Shown here: piece after piece, positions 1 through 8,142 of the stretch
How the letters are laid out: every line of letters begins with the position of its first letter
Position numbering within the stretch: the stretch's first letter is position 1
Assembly: GCF_024300625.1 (NCBI RefSeq)
Contig: NZ_CP101322.1
Span: forward strand, 1,873,992 to 1,937,991
Source: Halovivax gelatinilyticus
GTDB lineage: Archaea; Halobacteriota; Halobacteria; Halobacteriales; Natrialbaceae
Direction: 5' to 3'
Length of the DNA: 64,000 nucleotides
Translations under genes and position numbers: made by a program
The notes under the pieces: generated by a model
What the model saw: the letters and a program-made list of their open reading frames with translations, nothing else
The model's database searches: none
Told to the model about the DNA's origin: nothing

Positions 1-913
1 CCGTGCCAACGCCGTTTTCTTCCAGGTGGGCCGCCAGTCCGTCTCGGTCCGCACACCGAATCGTGTACTGGTGAAACACGTGTCGCGTGTGATCCGGTTC
101 GACGGGCGTCTGCACCCCGGACACCTCTGCTAACCCTTCGGTCAACCGGTGGGCGTTGGCCCGTCGCTGTTCGTTAAAGTCTGCGAGTCGGTCGAGTTGT
201 GCGTGGCCGATCGCCGCGGCGATGGAGGTCATTCGGTAGTTGGTGCCCACCGAGACGTGCTCGTAGCCGCCCGCACCCGCCTCTCGACCGTGATTGATGT
301 ACGACCGAAGCGCCGACGCGACGTCCGCCCGATCGGTCGTCACCACGCCGCCCTCGCCCGTCGTCATGTTCTTCGTCGGGTAGAGCGAGAAACACGCCGC
401 GTCGCCGATCGAGCCGACGCGTGCGCCGTCGTAGGCCGCGCCGTGGGCCTGTGCGGCGTCTTCGATGAGCGGGACGTCCAGCTCGTCGGCAAGCGCCACG
501 AGTTCGTCCATCTCGCTCGGCAGGCCGTAGAGGTGGACCGTCATGATCGCGTCGACGTCGGTCTCTCGAACCACGTCTCGCGCCGCGTCGGGGTCCAGAT
601 TGAACGTCTCCGGATCGATGTCGGCGAAGACGGGTTCGGCGCCGGTCAGTCGAATCGCGTTCGCCGTCGCGACGAACGAAAACGGCGTCGTCAACACGCG
701 GTCGCCCGGGCCGATGTCGAACGCTTCGAGCGTCGCGTGGAGCGCGGTCGTCCCGTTCGAGGTCGCCACCGCGTGCTCGGTCTCACAAAAGTCGCTAAAT
801 TCGGCTTCGAACTCGCGCACTGGGGGTCCGTCCGCGAGCATGCCGCTGTCGAGGACGTCCTCGACCGCCCGTTTCGCCTCCGCTCCGATGTCCGGTGATG
901 CGATGTGTATCAT
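1..913 (-). CDS. DegT/DnrJ/EryC1/StrS family sugar aminotransferase (partial, C-terminus off the window)
   Basis: A PLP-dependent aminotransferase that should convert a nucleotide-linked keto-sugar to an amino-sugar. About 304 codons are present and the frame runs off the left edge; the family is usually 360-390 residues, so the C-terminal end is missing. The PLP-binding lysine sits in SLYPTKNMTTGEGG, preceded by the family motif EDAAQAHGA. The ATG overlaps the stop of the upstream acetyltransferase by one base (TAATG), so the two are translationally coupled. The acetyltransferase neighbour suggests an acetamido-sugar pathway for surface glycans (compare WbpD/WbpE). The exact sugar substrate is inference. 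Confidence 0.9.
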   Translation of the reverse strand, partial: MIHIASPDIGAEAKRAVEDVLDSGMLADGPPVREFEAEFSDFCETEHAVATSNGTTALHATLEAFDIGPGDRVLTTPFSFVATANAIRLTGAEPVFADIDPETFNLDPDAARDVVRETDVDAIMTVHLYGLPSEMDELVALADELDVPLIEDAAQAHGAAYDGARVGSIGDAACFSLYPTKNMTTGEGGVVTTDRADVASALRSYINHGREAGAGGYEHVSVGTNYRMTSIAAAIGHAQLDRLADFNEQRRANAHRLTEGLAEVSGVQTPVEPDHTRHVFHQYTIRCADRDGLAAHLEENGVGT

Positions 914-1497
914 TAAATCTCGTTCGGGGGTTGCAGTTTGGCGGGAAGCGAGCGATGCGTTGCGGGGGCCCCAACTGCGAGCGTCTCCGGCGGCACGTCT
1001 TCGGTGACGATCGCGCCGGCGGCGACGAACGAGCCTTCGCCGACGGTGACGCCGGGGAGGATCGTCGCGTTGGCGCCGACCGAGACGCCGTCTTCGAGCG
1101 TCGGTCCCTCGAGGCTGACGTCCTGGCGGATGGGGTACGGATCGTTCGTCAACACGGCGTACGGTCCGAGAAAGACGTCGTCGCCGATGGTCGTGTCCGA
1201 GGGAATGTAGACGCCCGATTGGATACTCACGTTCTGGCCAACCGTCGTCCGACCGTCGATCACCGCGTTCGTCCCGACGAGCACGTTGTCGCCGAGTTCG
1301 GTCAACTCGCGGATCAACGCGTAGTGACCGGTCTGACAGCCGGCTCCCATCACGACGTCGTCGTAGACGATCGTCCCGGCCCGTATCGTCGACTCCGCCC
1401 CGATCGCGGGTGGCTCCGTGTCGTCGCCGTAGGCGTAGCCGACGGTCGCCCCGTCGTCGATCGTGCAATCGCCTTCGAGTGTCGCGTTCGCACTCAT
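913..1497 (-). CDS. Left-handed beta-helix (hexapeptide) sugar O/N-acyltransferase
   Basis: The protein is 194 residues and made almost entirely of hexapeptide repeats of the [LIV]-G-x4 type (for example [20 protein letters not shown]), so it should fold as a trimeric left-handed beta-helix. Members such as WbpD acetylate a UDP-amino-sugar using acetyl-CoA. A farther upstream in-frame start exists at 1521, but the ATG at 1497 ([10 protein letters not shown]) fits the usual start of the family. Its stop overlaps the start of the aminotransferase by one base, which points to one operon and one pathway. The specific substrate cannot be read from the sequence. Confidence 0.85.
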   Translation of the reverse strand: MSANATLEGDCTIDDGATVGYAYGDDTEPPAIGAESTIRAGTIVYDDVVMGAGCQTGHYALIRELTELGDNVLVGTNAVIDGRTTVGQNVSIQSGVYIPSDTTIGDDVFLGPYAVLTNDPYPIRQDVSLEGPTLEDGVSVGANATILPGVTVGEGSFVAAGAIVTEDVPPETLAVGAPATHRSLPAKLQPPNEI

Positions 1498-2140
1498 GTA
1501 TACACCCTCGCCTCGACACACCGTGGCTGATCACCACTAGAAACACCCGTTACTCCCACACCCCCGCGTCCGCTATCCATTCTCACCACCTGAATTCAGA
1601 TAGTCAATCATATTATATTTAACGGCCGACGTTTTTCTCACGTGTTTGCGCCGAGGGCTCGCCCACGCTTTCTGTTGTGTATTCACCAGTTTCGGGTTAA
1701 AGTCCCGTCGGTACGACTGTCTGTCGGGTCGCCCGGATCGAGCGGCTGAATCGCCGCGTACTCCGCGCTCACGTCTGGGGGTCGTTTGCATGGGTTCTCC
1801 GCCCGGGTTCGTCTGGTGTCCACGCTCGCTCTCGCCCGACGAGCGGTGGAATGCGCCGTTCTCGGCGGCCCTGAACCGAGTCAGTGCCATCTAGTTGCCG
1901 ATACCACAAATACCTATCATAGTCCGCTCGTGATAGTCCGAAACTTGTGGGGGTCTCTCGGGCGACACCACCCCGTTTCTCGCCGATACTAATTAGTGTT
2001 AGCGTTCCACATCTGGTAGTACCATACTCACTACCTAACGCGACCGTCGAGCCGTCGCGACGGCGTTCGATCGAGACGAGAGAACGTCGTAGTCGCGATC
2101 TGCGGTTCGGCCCGCCCGACGAATTGCCGGTGGAGGGTTG
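1498..2140. other. Intergenic region, no gene recognised
   Basis: About 640 bases. An AT-rich stretch at 1608-1621 could hold the promoter of the acetyltransferase operon, over 100 bases before its start. A minus-strand open frame at 1573-1890 has low-complexity, arginine-rich composition typical of antisense frames in GC-rich DNA and matches nothing I recognise. Confidence 0.5.
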
Positions 2141-2443
2141 TCAGTCGTCGATCCGGGCGCGAACGGTGTCTTGGGTCACCGTTACGTGGCAGCCGTTGTA
2201 CGGAACCGTCACTGAAGCCTCCGTGATGGTGTCGCTATTGTTCCGATCGGCGAGTAGCTCGTCCAGGTATTCTGGATCGATCGTGTGGTACAACGGGTTC
2301 AGATCGAGGATGGACGAGTCGGTGAGTGTTGCGACGACGTGGACGACCGCTTCGCTCGGGCGTTCGTCCGGATCGAGTTCGTAGCTGAAACTCCCGGTTT
2401 GGGTCGAATCGGTCGGTTCGGCCGGCGTGGTATCGTCAGTCAT
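2141..2443 (-). CDS. HalOD1 output-domain protein
   Basis: A 100-residue protein consisting of the halobacterial output domain 1 (HalOD1): SYELDPDERPSEAVVHVVAT, then SILDLNPLYHTIDPEYLDEL, and a C-terminal beta segment YNGCHVTVTQDTVRARI. In this family the domain is found alone or attached to response regulators; its molecular role is not established. The ATG at 2443 lies inside the end of the upstream regulator gene, with an 8-base overlap, so the two are co-translated. An in-frame start farther upstream (2566) would put unrelated sequence before the domain and is not favoured. Confidence 0.88.
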   Translation of the reverse strand: MTDDTTPAEPTDSTQTGSFSYELDPDERPSEAVVHVVATLTDSSILDLNPLYHTIDPEYLDELLADRNNSDTITEASVTVPYNGCHVTVTQDTVRARIDD

Positions 2444-3296
2444 TATTCGTGAACAGGTGGCGTTGGGTGTCGTCGGTTTGGTAATCGAGGTGGTCGATGC
2501 GGGGTCCGAGCAGTTCGCGTACGAGAACGACGAGCGGGTTCGTCTCCCCGCTACCGACGAGCGCAATCTCTTCGGGAGCGCCCTGCTCGGACGGCGGTTC
2601 GGTGAGGATCGACAGCATGACGTTCCGTCGATCGACGAGAATGAGCCGACCCACTCGCGGATAGGTCGGTGTATTGAGCCAGTCGAGTTGTGGCTCCCAC
2701 ACCGTCGCTTCTGGGAGTCCCTCTCGACACCGTCTCCGAACGATCTCGTTCTGCGAGCCGATAGAAATCGTCACGTTTCGATCGATGGCGCGGCGTCCGT
2801 GTCGCAGACACTCGTCTTCGAGGAGGTCGGTGGTCGCGTACAGTGCGAACAGCTCCGACTCGGCTTCGCCGGCCAGCTTTCGACCGTATTCGACGGCCGA
2901 ATCGAGTCCTTCGATCACGCCCACTTCGTCCTCGTCGCCCTCGTGACCGGGTGGCAGGTGGGTCACCAGCGTGGCGAGCGGTCCCTCGTTCGACCACTCC
3001 ACCACGGACGCCGGTGACGCTTTCTGGGAGACGCGATTCCCCGTCCGGTCGTATTCGATCAGATCGACCTCCGCCAACTTCGGCAATCGGTTGTGGTGCA
3101 GTTCGAACAACTGGGTGTCGAGTGCGTCGTCGTAGGTTGCGCCACTGACGACGTTCACGTCACGAGCCACGATCTCCTCCGCTAATTCGGTGACGTGGAG
3201 GGTGCCGTCCGTCTCGGTGAGGATATCGCAGATCGTGCGATTTCGGCCGTCACAGAGGAGTCGAAGTTGATCTTCGGTGCGCGGATCGAGACCCAT
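2436..3296 (-). CDS. Haloarchaeal winged-helix regulator (DUF7344-type) with C-terminal sensor-like domain
   Basis: A 286-residue protein. Residues about 1-95 form a winged-helix domain with the pattern common to haloarchaeal DUF7344 proteins (RNRTICDILTETDG, LFELHHNRLPKLAEVDLIEYD). Residues about 105-270 form an alpha/beta domain (SELFALYATTDLLEDECL, VGRLILVDRRNVMLSIL) resembling the effector domains that sit behind archaeal winged helices. It probably regulates transcription. It overlaps the HalOD1 gene by 8 bases. AT-rich sequence at 3317-3328, about 25 bases upstream of the ATG, is a plausible TATA box. Ligand and targets are unknown. Confidence 0.8.
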   Translation of the reverse strand: MGLDPRTEDQLRLLCDGRNRTICDILTETDGTLHVTELAEEIVARDVNVVSGATYDDALDTQLFELHHNRLPKLAEVDLIEYDRTGNRVSQKASPASVVEWSNEGPLATLVTHLPPGHEGDEDEVGVIEGLDSAVEYGRKLAGEAESELFALYATTDLLEDECLRHGRRAIDRNVTISIGSQNEIVRRRCREGLPEATVWEPQLDWLNTPTYPRVGRLILVDRRNVMLSILTEPPSEQGAPEEIALVGSGETNPLVVLVRELLGPRIDHLDYQTDDTQRHLFTNND

Positions 3297-3492
3297 ACCC
3301 GCTGCCCACTGTCTAAAAAGTTAACACTTATCGTATACATCTCACTCTCTCGGGATTATCTAACCGTCTGAAATACTGCATTTTTAGTTACAGATTTTTT
3401 ATTCTCGAGATGCACGCCGGCCAATACACCCACAGCTCCGTCGAATCAACCGACGCGTCTCTGCCCGACAGCCAGTCGCCACGTGCCAACTC

Positions 3493-3690
3493 GCCGACCA
3501 GCTACCCTACAGCCCACCGACCATCGACTACCTCCCGCCGACCGGCCACTACAGCCCACCGACCGGCCACCAACCACCCACTGCCACCTGCCGACCGGCC
3601 ACCAACCACCCACTACCACCCGCCGACCGGCCACTACCACCTACCGACCACCAACCACCCACTGAGCAACAGCCCACTGGACCACGCTCC
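3493..3690 (+). repeat. CCGACC-rich dispersed/tandem repeat, copy 1
   Basis: Irregular tandem copies of a 13-16-base unit around CCGACCGGCCACTA and CCAACCACCCACT. The first 31 bases (3493-3523) match 5608-5638 with one difference. Related copies lie at 5608-5660, 9842-9940 and, more weakly, at 46783-46815, always between genes. Confidence 0.75.
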
Positions 3691-3738
3691 GTCCGCCTAT
3701 TGGCGACGCTACATCGCCACCAGTGATTGCCGTTTCAG

Positions 3739-3752
3739 CTATACTGTTTTAG
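3739..3752 (+). promoter_or_regulatory. TATA box of the FilR1-type regulator
   Basis: CTATACTGTTTTAG lies about 25-33 bases before the ATG at 3775. That is the spacing expected for a leaderless haloarchaeal transcript, and it excludes the earlier in-frame ATG at 3727, which lies upstream of the box. Confidence 0.55.
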
Positions 3753-3774
3753 CGTGCCAATGCGTACCACTAGT

Positions 3775-4593
3775 ATGGACGGAAAACGTGACGATATTGT
3801 GTTTCTTGCCAGTTCTACCCATCGCGTCGACGTCCTGAACGAATTGGCGGTGACCAAGTGCGACAGGCACGACTTGCGTGAGGTTACGGGAGCATCCTCT
3901 CCGACCATTGGTCGGATTCTTGCCGACTTCGAAGAACGACACTGGATCGAGCGCGACGGGAGGTGGTATCGGCTGACCGGATTGGGTGCGTTCGTCGCCG
4001 AACGGTTTGGTGAGTTCGTGGACGCGATGTCGATCGAACGGCGCCTGCGTGAAATCGCTCCGTGGTTACCATACGAACTCGATGGCTTCAGCGTGGACTT
4101 ACTCACCGATGCAGTGGTATCGGTTCCCGGTCCGGGGTACCCATACGAACCCATGGAGCGGAATGAGCAACTGATGGACGAAACCGAAACGATTCGAATC
4201 TTCGGGATGGTGCTGGTAAAGGCGAGCGTCCTAGAACACTTCTTCGAGACCGTCTTCGATGGACTGTCGGTTACGATGATCTATCCGCCGACGGTGTTCG
4301 AAACCATGTACGCCTGGGATCCCGATCTCGTCACCGACGCGCTCGAGCTAGACAACCACGACGTATACATTCACGACGACCTTCCGAACAGCGAGTGGTG
4401 TGGAATCTGTCTCACCGACTCCCACGTCAGCATCTGCTGCTACGAGCCGGATACCGGTCTGTTACGGTCTCTCGTCGATACTGATGCGCCGTCAGCGTAC
4501 GCGTGGGGTGAAACAGTCTTCGACCGATACCACGCGGAGGCCCACCCGCTCGACGAAGCGAGCGACCTCCTCTCGGTGGACCTGCTCGCGTGA
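3775..4593 (+). CDS. FilR1-domain helix-turn-helix transcriptional regulator
   Basis: A 272-residue regulator. An N-terminal winged helix (residues about 5-75: FLASSTHRVDVLNELAV, ASSPTIGRILADFEERHWIE) is followed by the middle/C-terminal domain of the FilR1 (DUF1724) type: ERRLREIAPWLP, VLEHFFETVFDGLSVTMIYP, WCGICLTDSHVSICCYEPDTG. Family members are cytoplasmic archaeal regulators with a ligand-sensing domain. The start at 3775 follows the TATA box. It lies 128 bases before a nitroreductase gene that has a palindromic operator, so it may regulate that gene; this is inference. Confidence 0.85.
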   Translation: MDGKRDDIVFLASSTHRVDVLNELAVTKCDRHDLREVTGASSPTIGRILADFEERHWIERDGRWYRLTGLGAFVAERFGEFVDAMSIERRLREIAPWLPYELDGFSVDLLTDAVVSVPGPGYPYEPMERNEQLMDETETIRIFGMVLVKASVLEHFFETVFDGLSVTMIYPPTVFETMYAWDPDLVTDALELDNHDVYIHDDLPNSEWCGICLTDSHVSICCYEPDTGLLRSLVDTDAPSAYAWGETVFDRYHAEAHPLDEASDLLSVDLLA

Positions 4594-4652
4594 ACCGCAG
4601 CCGCCCAATCGACGCGGAGTCGGTGACCTGACTATCGTGACCGATGGGGGGC

Positions 4653-4677
4653 TTTCACGGCGTGAAATCGTTTCACG
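4653..4677 (+). promoter_or_regulatory. Candidate operator with three TTTCACG half-sites
   Basis: TTTCACG-G-CGTGAAA-TCG-TTTCACG: three perfect 7-base half-sites in alternating orientation, forming two overlapping dyads (4653-4667 and 4661-4677). It ends 44 bases before the nitroreductase ATG, an operator-like position. The neighbouring HTH regulator is the obvious candidate ligand, by proximity only. Confidence 0.6.
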
Positions 4678-4721
4678 CGGGCGATTGACGCTGGGTTGCG
4701 GTGTAGCAAGTCCCGGAAACG

Positions 4722-5465
4722 ATGCCAACTACCGATACGCAGACGGCGAACACGGAGGACGAACCGATACGGATCGAAGACCTCGACCGGCGCAGTATCG
4801 ATCACGTGCTAACGACGACGCGAGCGGTCCGACGCCGACTCGACCTCGACCGGCCGGTCCCACTGGAGGTGATCGACGAGTGTCTGGAGATCGGACTCCA
4901 GGCACCAACCGGCTACAATCTGCAGAACTGGCGCTGGCTGGTGATCTCCGACGAGGAGAGTCGCCACGAACTCGCGGACAGCTACAGACGGTCGCTCGAA
5001 CCGTTCGTCGAGATGATGGAAGGCGAACTCCCGGAGGACGAACAGACCCAGAAGGTCGCCGCTTCGTCTACGTATCTCGCCGAACACCTGCACGAAGTGC
5101 CGGTCCACGTGATCCCCTGTACAACCCTTTCGGTCAGAGAGGAACGCGAGATGTGGGAGCAGATGGAGTACGAGTCGGATCCGTTGAATATGGCGGCCTC
5201 GTCCGTTTACGGGGAGGTGTGGCCCGCCGCGTGGAGCTTCATGCTCGCCCTGCGCAGCCGTGGACTGGGATCGTCGCTGACCATGATACACCTGGCCCAA
5301 GAACCGACGGTGGCCGAACTACTCGGTGTTCCCGACGGCATTTCACAAGCCGGGCTGATCCCGGTCGCGTACTTCGAAGGAGAGGACTTCAGACGCGGGA
5401 CCCGGCGTCCGCTTGAAGACGTCGCATTCTACGACCAGTGGGGACAAACTAGCCCATTCAACTGA
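4722..5465 (+). CDS. Nitroreductase family flavoprotein
   Basis: A 247-residue FMN-dependent reductase of the nitroreductase superfamily. Family landmarks are the N-terminal TTRAVRRRLDLDRPVPLEVI, QAPTGYNLQNWRWLVI (FMN-binding segment), the central helix AWSFMLALRSRGLGSSLT and the final VAYFEGEDFRRGTRRPLEDV. Members reduce nitro compounds, quinones or flavins with NAD(P)H in the cytoplasm as homodimers; the true substrate cannot be deduced. The start at 4722 lies just downstream of the palindromic operator, which suggests inducible expression. It is probably a single-gene transcript. Confidence 0.9.
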   Translation: MPTTDTQTANTEDEPIRIEDLDRRSIDHVLTTTRAVRRRLDLDRPVPLEVIDECLEIGLQAPTGYNLQNWRWLVISDEESRHELADSYRRSLEPFVEMMEGELPEDEQTQKVAASSTYLAEHLHEVPVHVIPCTTLSVREEREMWEQMEYESDPLNMAASSVYGEVWPAAWSFMLALRSRGLGSSLTMIHLAQEPTVAELLGVPDGISQAGLIPVAYFEGEDFRRGTRRPLEDVAFYDQWGQTSPFN

Positions 5466-5972
5466 TCCGGCGAACCCCTCTCGGTCTGATAAACTGTCCA
5501 GCGATTACCCGTGCGGGTTACGTTACCGGTGGTTCACCGACCCGACCTGATCGGTTCGACCTCTCGACCGATCTGTAGCGGTCCGATCACCCGCTCCGTC
5601 ACGGCCCGCCGACCAGCTACCCTACAACCCACCGACCAGCCACTCCGCCCGCCGTCGTGCGAGCAGGACGCCATCCCACCCAGTATTCGAACGCACACCA
5701 CAATCCTGTTCAGTACGGCGGATGTATCGAACATCGGTGTTTGCCACACTCGTGGTTCGGTACGTACGGTCGCCGAACGCGTATCCGTTCTTCGAGCAGC
5801 CGTTTCTGGCTGTCCACGAGTAGATGGATAATTCCTCTCTCGTCGGGAGAGATGGCGGCCGATAGAATCGATTCTCCCGAGAAGGCGTGGATGGACCGAA
5901 GCAACCCATTCTCTTCTGAACTGAACGGTCCTGTCGATACCATCGTTTAGGTGATAAATCGGCACGTTGCAG
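5466..5972. other. Intergenic region with repeat copy 2
   Basis: About 500 bases without a convincing gene. It contains the dispersed repeat at 5608-5660 and small dyads such as CTCTCGTCGGGAGAG near 5836-5852. Open frames here have no recognisable domain. Confidence 0.6.
5608..5660 (+). repeat. CCGACC-type dispersed repeat, copy 2
   Basis: Positions 5608-5638 match 3493-3523 with one difference. The following segment, ending with CCGTCGTGCGAGC, is shared with copy 3 near 9921-9951. The mosaic of shared blocks argues for a repeat family, not chance composition. Confidence 0.7.
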
Positions 5973-6776
5973 TTATTCCGGCAGACGGATGGTTTCGCCA
6001 TCGTGTGCGATTCGATCGAACTCCACGAGATAGCTAACCCGATCTCGGACCGCAGCGACGTCTATGTCTAGATCGGCCGCTAGTTCGTCGACGGTCGTCG
6101 GGCCGTCGAGCGCCTGGAGCGCTTCGAGCCCGCGATAGTACCGCGTCGTCAGCTCCCGGACGCGGTCCTCGATCGGTGTCGTCACGCCGTACTGCTCCGC
6201 TAGATCAACCAAGGCTTCGTTCGCGAAGGTGGCGAACTGGTCGTCACCGAGTTGGTCGATCTGTGCCTCGAGTTCGTCTCGGATGACGTCGTAGTCGAGG
6301 CCAGTCTGTACGAGCATATTCATGTCTTCGATGTCGTCGTCCCGTCCTGCAACCGACTTGAACAGGAAGATATCCGCGGTGCTGATCAGGCGGACGGACA
6401 GTTGATCCGTCGCGAGGAACGACTCGCTGCGTTCTCGCATTCCCTCGGTCAGCACGAGCTTGTTTGCGACCTGCTAGTTGAAGATGTCGAGGCGGCATCC
6501 GTCTGCGTTCTCGACGCAGCTGGTCGCGCCCAGCGCCCGGTAATCGGCGTTCAGCGATTGTACCGGTTCGTACCCGAGATCCATCAGGACGGTCCACAAC
6601 CGGCCGTATGCGTCACCGTCATCGACGACGAGGTCGATGTCCTTCGTCGCGCCCTTGAGATCGCGAAGCGACATCGCGCCACCGCCGATCAGGTATACCG
6701 TGAGCGTTTCAGATAGCTCATCTGCGATTCGCTGGAACTCGTTTTCGATGTACTCGCGTCCGAACGTCGGTCTCAT
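5973..6776 (-). pseudogene. DUF6036-type nucleotidyltransferase interrupted by an in-frame TAG
   Basis: Two open segments in the same frame (6776-6474 and downstream to 5973) are separated by one TAG at 6474-6476, between CRLDIFN and QVANKLVL. Together they make one protein of about 267 residues with nucleotidyltransferase landmarks: VYLIGGGAMSLRDLK and the acid pair in KDIDLVVDD, then the C-terminal helical half (DIFLFKSVAGRDDDIEDMN). The ATG at 6776 overlaps the stop of the HTH gene (ATGA), so it was co-translated. Homologous pairs resemble AbiE-like toxin-antitoxin arrangements, but that role is inference. It is either a recent pseudogene or a sequencing error. Confidence 0.8.
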
Positions 6777-7699
6777 CGGGGCAGGCTCACCTCGTAGTCA
6801 GCAGCCAGCTCCTGGAACTCGTCCCACTCGGGGAGGCGTTCGCCGTCGACTGCTCCCCTCGTCTCGATATAGGTGAGGAGGGTGTCGATTTCGGCTTCGA
6901 GGCCGTATTTCGCGGCCTGTTCTCGGAGGTCGCGTTCGTCGATGTCGACGCGACAGAGCAACAATAGACAGTACGAGCGATGGCGGGGCCCGTCGTCGAT
7001 CAGCAACGTGTGACAACAGAGCTCCGACGGAGAGACGTCCGCTAGCTCTACAGCGTAGCGGTAGTACCGATGGTGGGTGAGTAGAAACTGGAGATCGAAG
7101 GCCGCGAACCGCGCGAGCCCGGTCTCGTGGAAGTGTTCGGCGTCGATCTCCGTTGTCGTTTGCGCGAGAAATTCGTCGTAGTCCTCCCATAGAATCGTCC
7201 CGTTCGACGCGACTGATTCGAGGCGTTGTCGATGGCGATGGTGAACAAGTTCGCGAGCAAACTCGTGTAGTCGGTCGAAATCACCGTTGAAGTGGTAGCG
7301 GCTGTCGTCGGTACCGACGAGGCCACGAACTCGCAGCCGCTTGAGTATCCGGTTGACGGTGTTTCGATAGTTTCCGCTCCGTTGGGCGACGTCTGTGACG
7401 GTTCGTGGCCGGTCGAGGTAATAGCACACCTCGAGAGATTTGCCCGTCAACAGTTCGGAAAAGTCGATGTGAGCGTGCTGACGGACGAGATCCTGGTATA
7501 TTTCGACTGCCCGGGAATCCGACGGCGTGACGTATTTCCGTCGGCCGTCGCGTTCTGCGTAGACCAGCCGCTTCTCGACGAGCGCTCCGACAGCTCGGGA
7601 GAGGTAACTTTCGCTGTGGTCTACCTTCGTCGCGAGTTCCGTGATCGTCTCGCCGCCTTCGATAGTGGCGAGGATCTCGAGTTCGATACGTCGCAGCAC
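6773..7699 (-). CDS. Haloarchaeal tandem winged-helix regulator paired with nucleotidyltransferase
   Basis: A 308-residue protein with two winged helices: residues about 1-60 (LRRIELEILATIEGGETI, SESYLSRAVGALVEKRLVY) and about 85-150 (RTVTDVAQRSGNYRNTVNRI). An all-alpha region rich in aromatic and cysteine residues follows (LSPSELCCHTLLIDDGPRHR type). No good ATG exists; a GTG at 7699 fits the start of the first helix, and AT-rich sequence (TTTAA) about 25-30 bases upstream could be the TATA box of a leaderless message. It overlaps the nucleotidyltransferase gene by four bases. It may be the DNA-binding or antitoxin partner of that enzyme; function is unproven. Confidence 0.72.
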   Translation of the reverse strand: MLRRIELEILATIEGGETITELATKVDHSESYLSRAVGALVEKRLVYAERDGRRKYVTPSDSRAVEIYQDLVRQHAHIDFSELLTGKSLEVCYYLDRPRTVTDVAQRSGNYRNTVNRILKRLRVRGLVGTDDSRYHFNGDFDRLHEFARELVHHRHRQRLESVASNGTILWEDYDEFLAQTTTEIDAEHFHETGLARFAAFDLQFLLTHHRYYRYAVELADVSPSELCCHTLLIDDGPRHRSYCLLLLCRVDIDERDLREQAAKYGLEAEIDTLLTYIETRGAVDGERLPEWDEFQELAADYEVSLPR

Positions 7700-7794
7700 G
7701 GCGTAACATAGGTCGAAACACACAGTTAAAGAAGTTTCGAGTAGAGTTACACCTGCGGGGGAGTTGACGGAGTCCCGTCTCACAGGGGCACTAT

Positions 7795-7890
7795 CTAGTT
7801 CAGCCCCTCCTCGGCCGGCGTTCGGCCATTGAGCGCATGATTCGGACGATCGTGGTTGTGAACCGTTGCGGGAACGCGCACCGGGACGGT
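7795..7890 (-). pseudogene. C-terminal scrap of a DDE transposase/integrase
   Basis: On the minus strand the last about 30 codons read ...HNHDRPNHALNGRTPAEEGLN and stop. This matches the classic end of rve-type transposases (YNxxRPHxALxxxTPAE). Nothing recognisable of the catalytic core remains upstream. It is a leftover of an insertion sequence; the family cannot be assigned. Confidence 0.55.
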
Positions 7891-8142
7891 GCAGGGATGG
7901 TCGTTCGGACCGACCCACCAGTTCCAGCAGCAACCGCGACTAGCGAAGTTGCCTGTGTCCCTCTGTCCGGTTTTTGTGGTGGCTTCAGGAGCGGACACGG
8001 TGGCAGATATCCGGCGGTATCGAAGTTCTCGAGGGCACACTGCCGACACTACAGCGGAGCCGTTCAGCGGGCCATTCACGCCTTCCGGGCGACCTGCTCG
8101 ATCCGATCGCACAGCAGGGGTTCGAACCGAGGCCCGGCCGTG

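Larger units (their letters stand above)
3297..3774. other. Intergenic region filled by a low-complexity repeat
   Basis: Nearly 480 bases between divergent regulator genes. The middle is occupied by the CCGACC-type repeat tract listed separately; the last 35 bases hold the promoter of the next gene. Open frames on both strands here only translate the repeat and are not considered real. Confidence 0.7.

Noticed and set aside
1573-1890. 105-residue minus-strand frame in the first intergenic region
   Set aside because: No domain, no promoter at a fitting distance and composition like other antisense frames.
6474-6476. TAG read as pyrrolysine or programmed readthrough
   Set aside because: Haloarchaea are not known to use pyrrolysine, and no structural signal for readthrough is visible; inactivation or sequencing error is simpler.
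8100-8140. Possible tRNA at a GGGGTTCGAACC motif
   Set aside because: No matching T-stem, anticodon arm or acceptor stem can be built around it.
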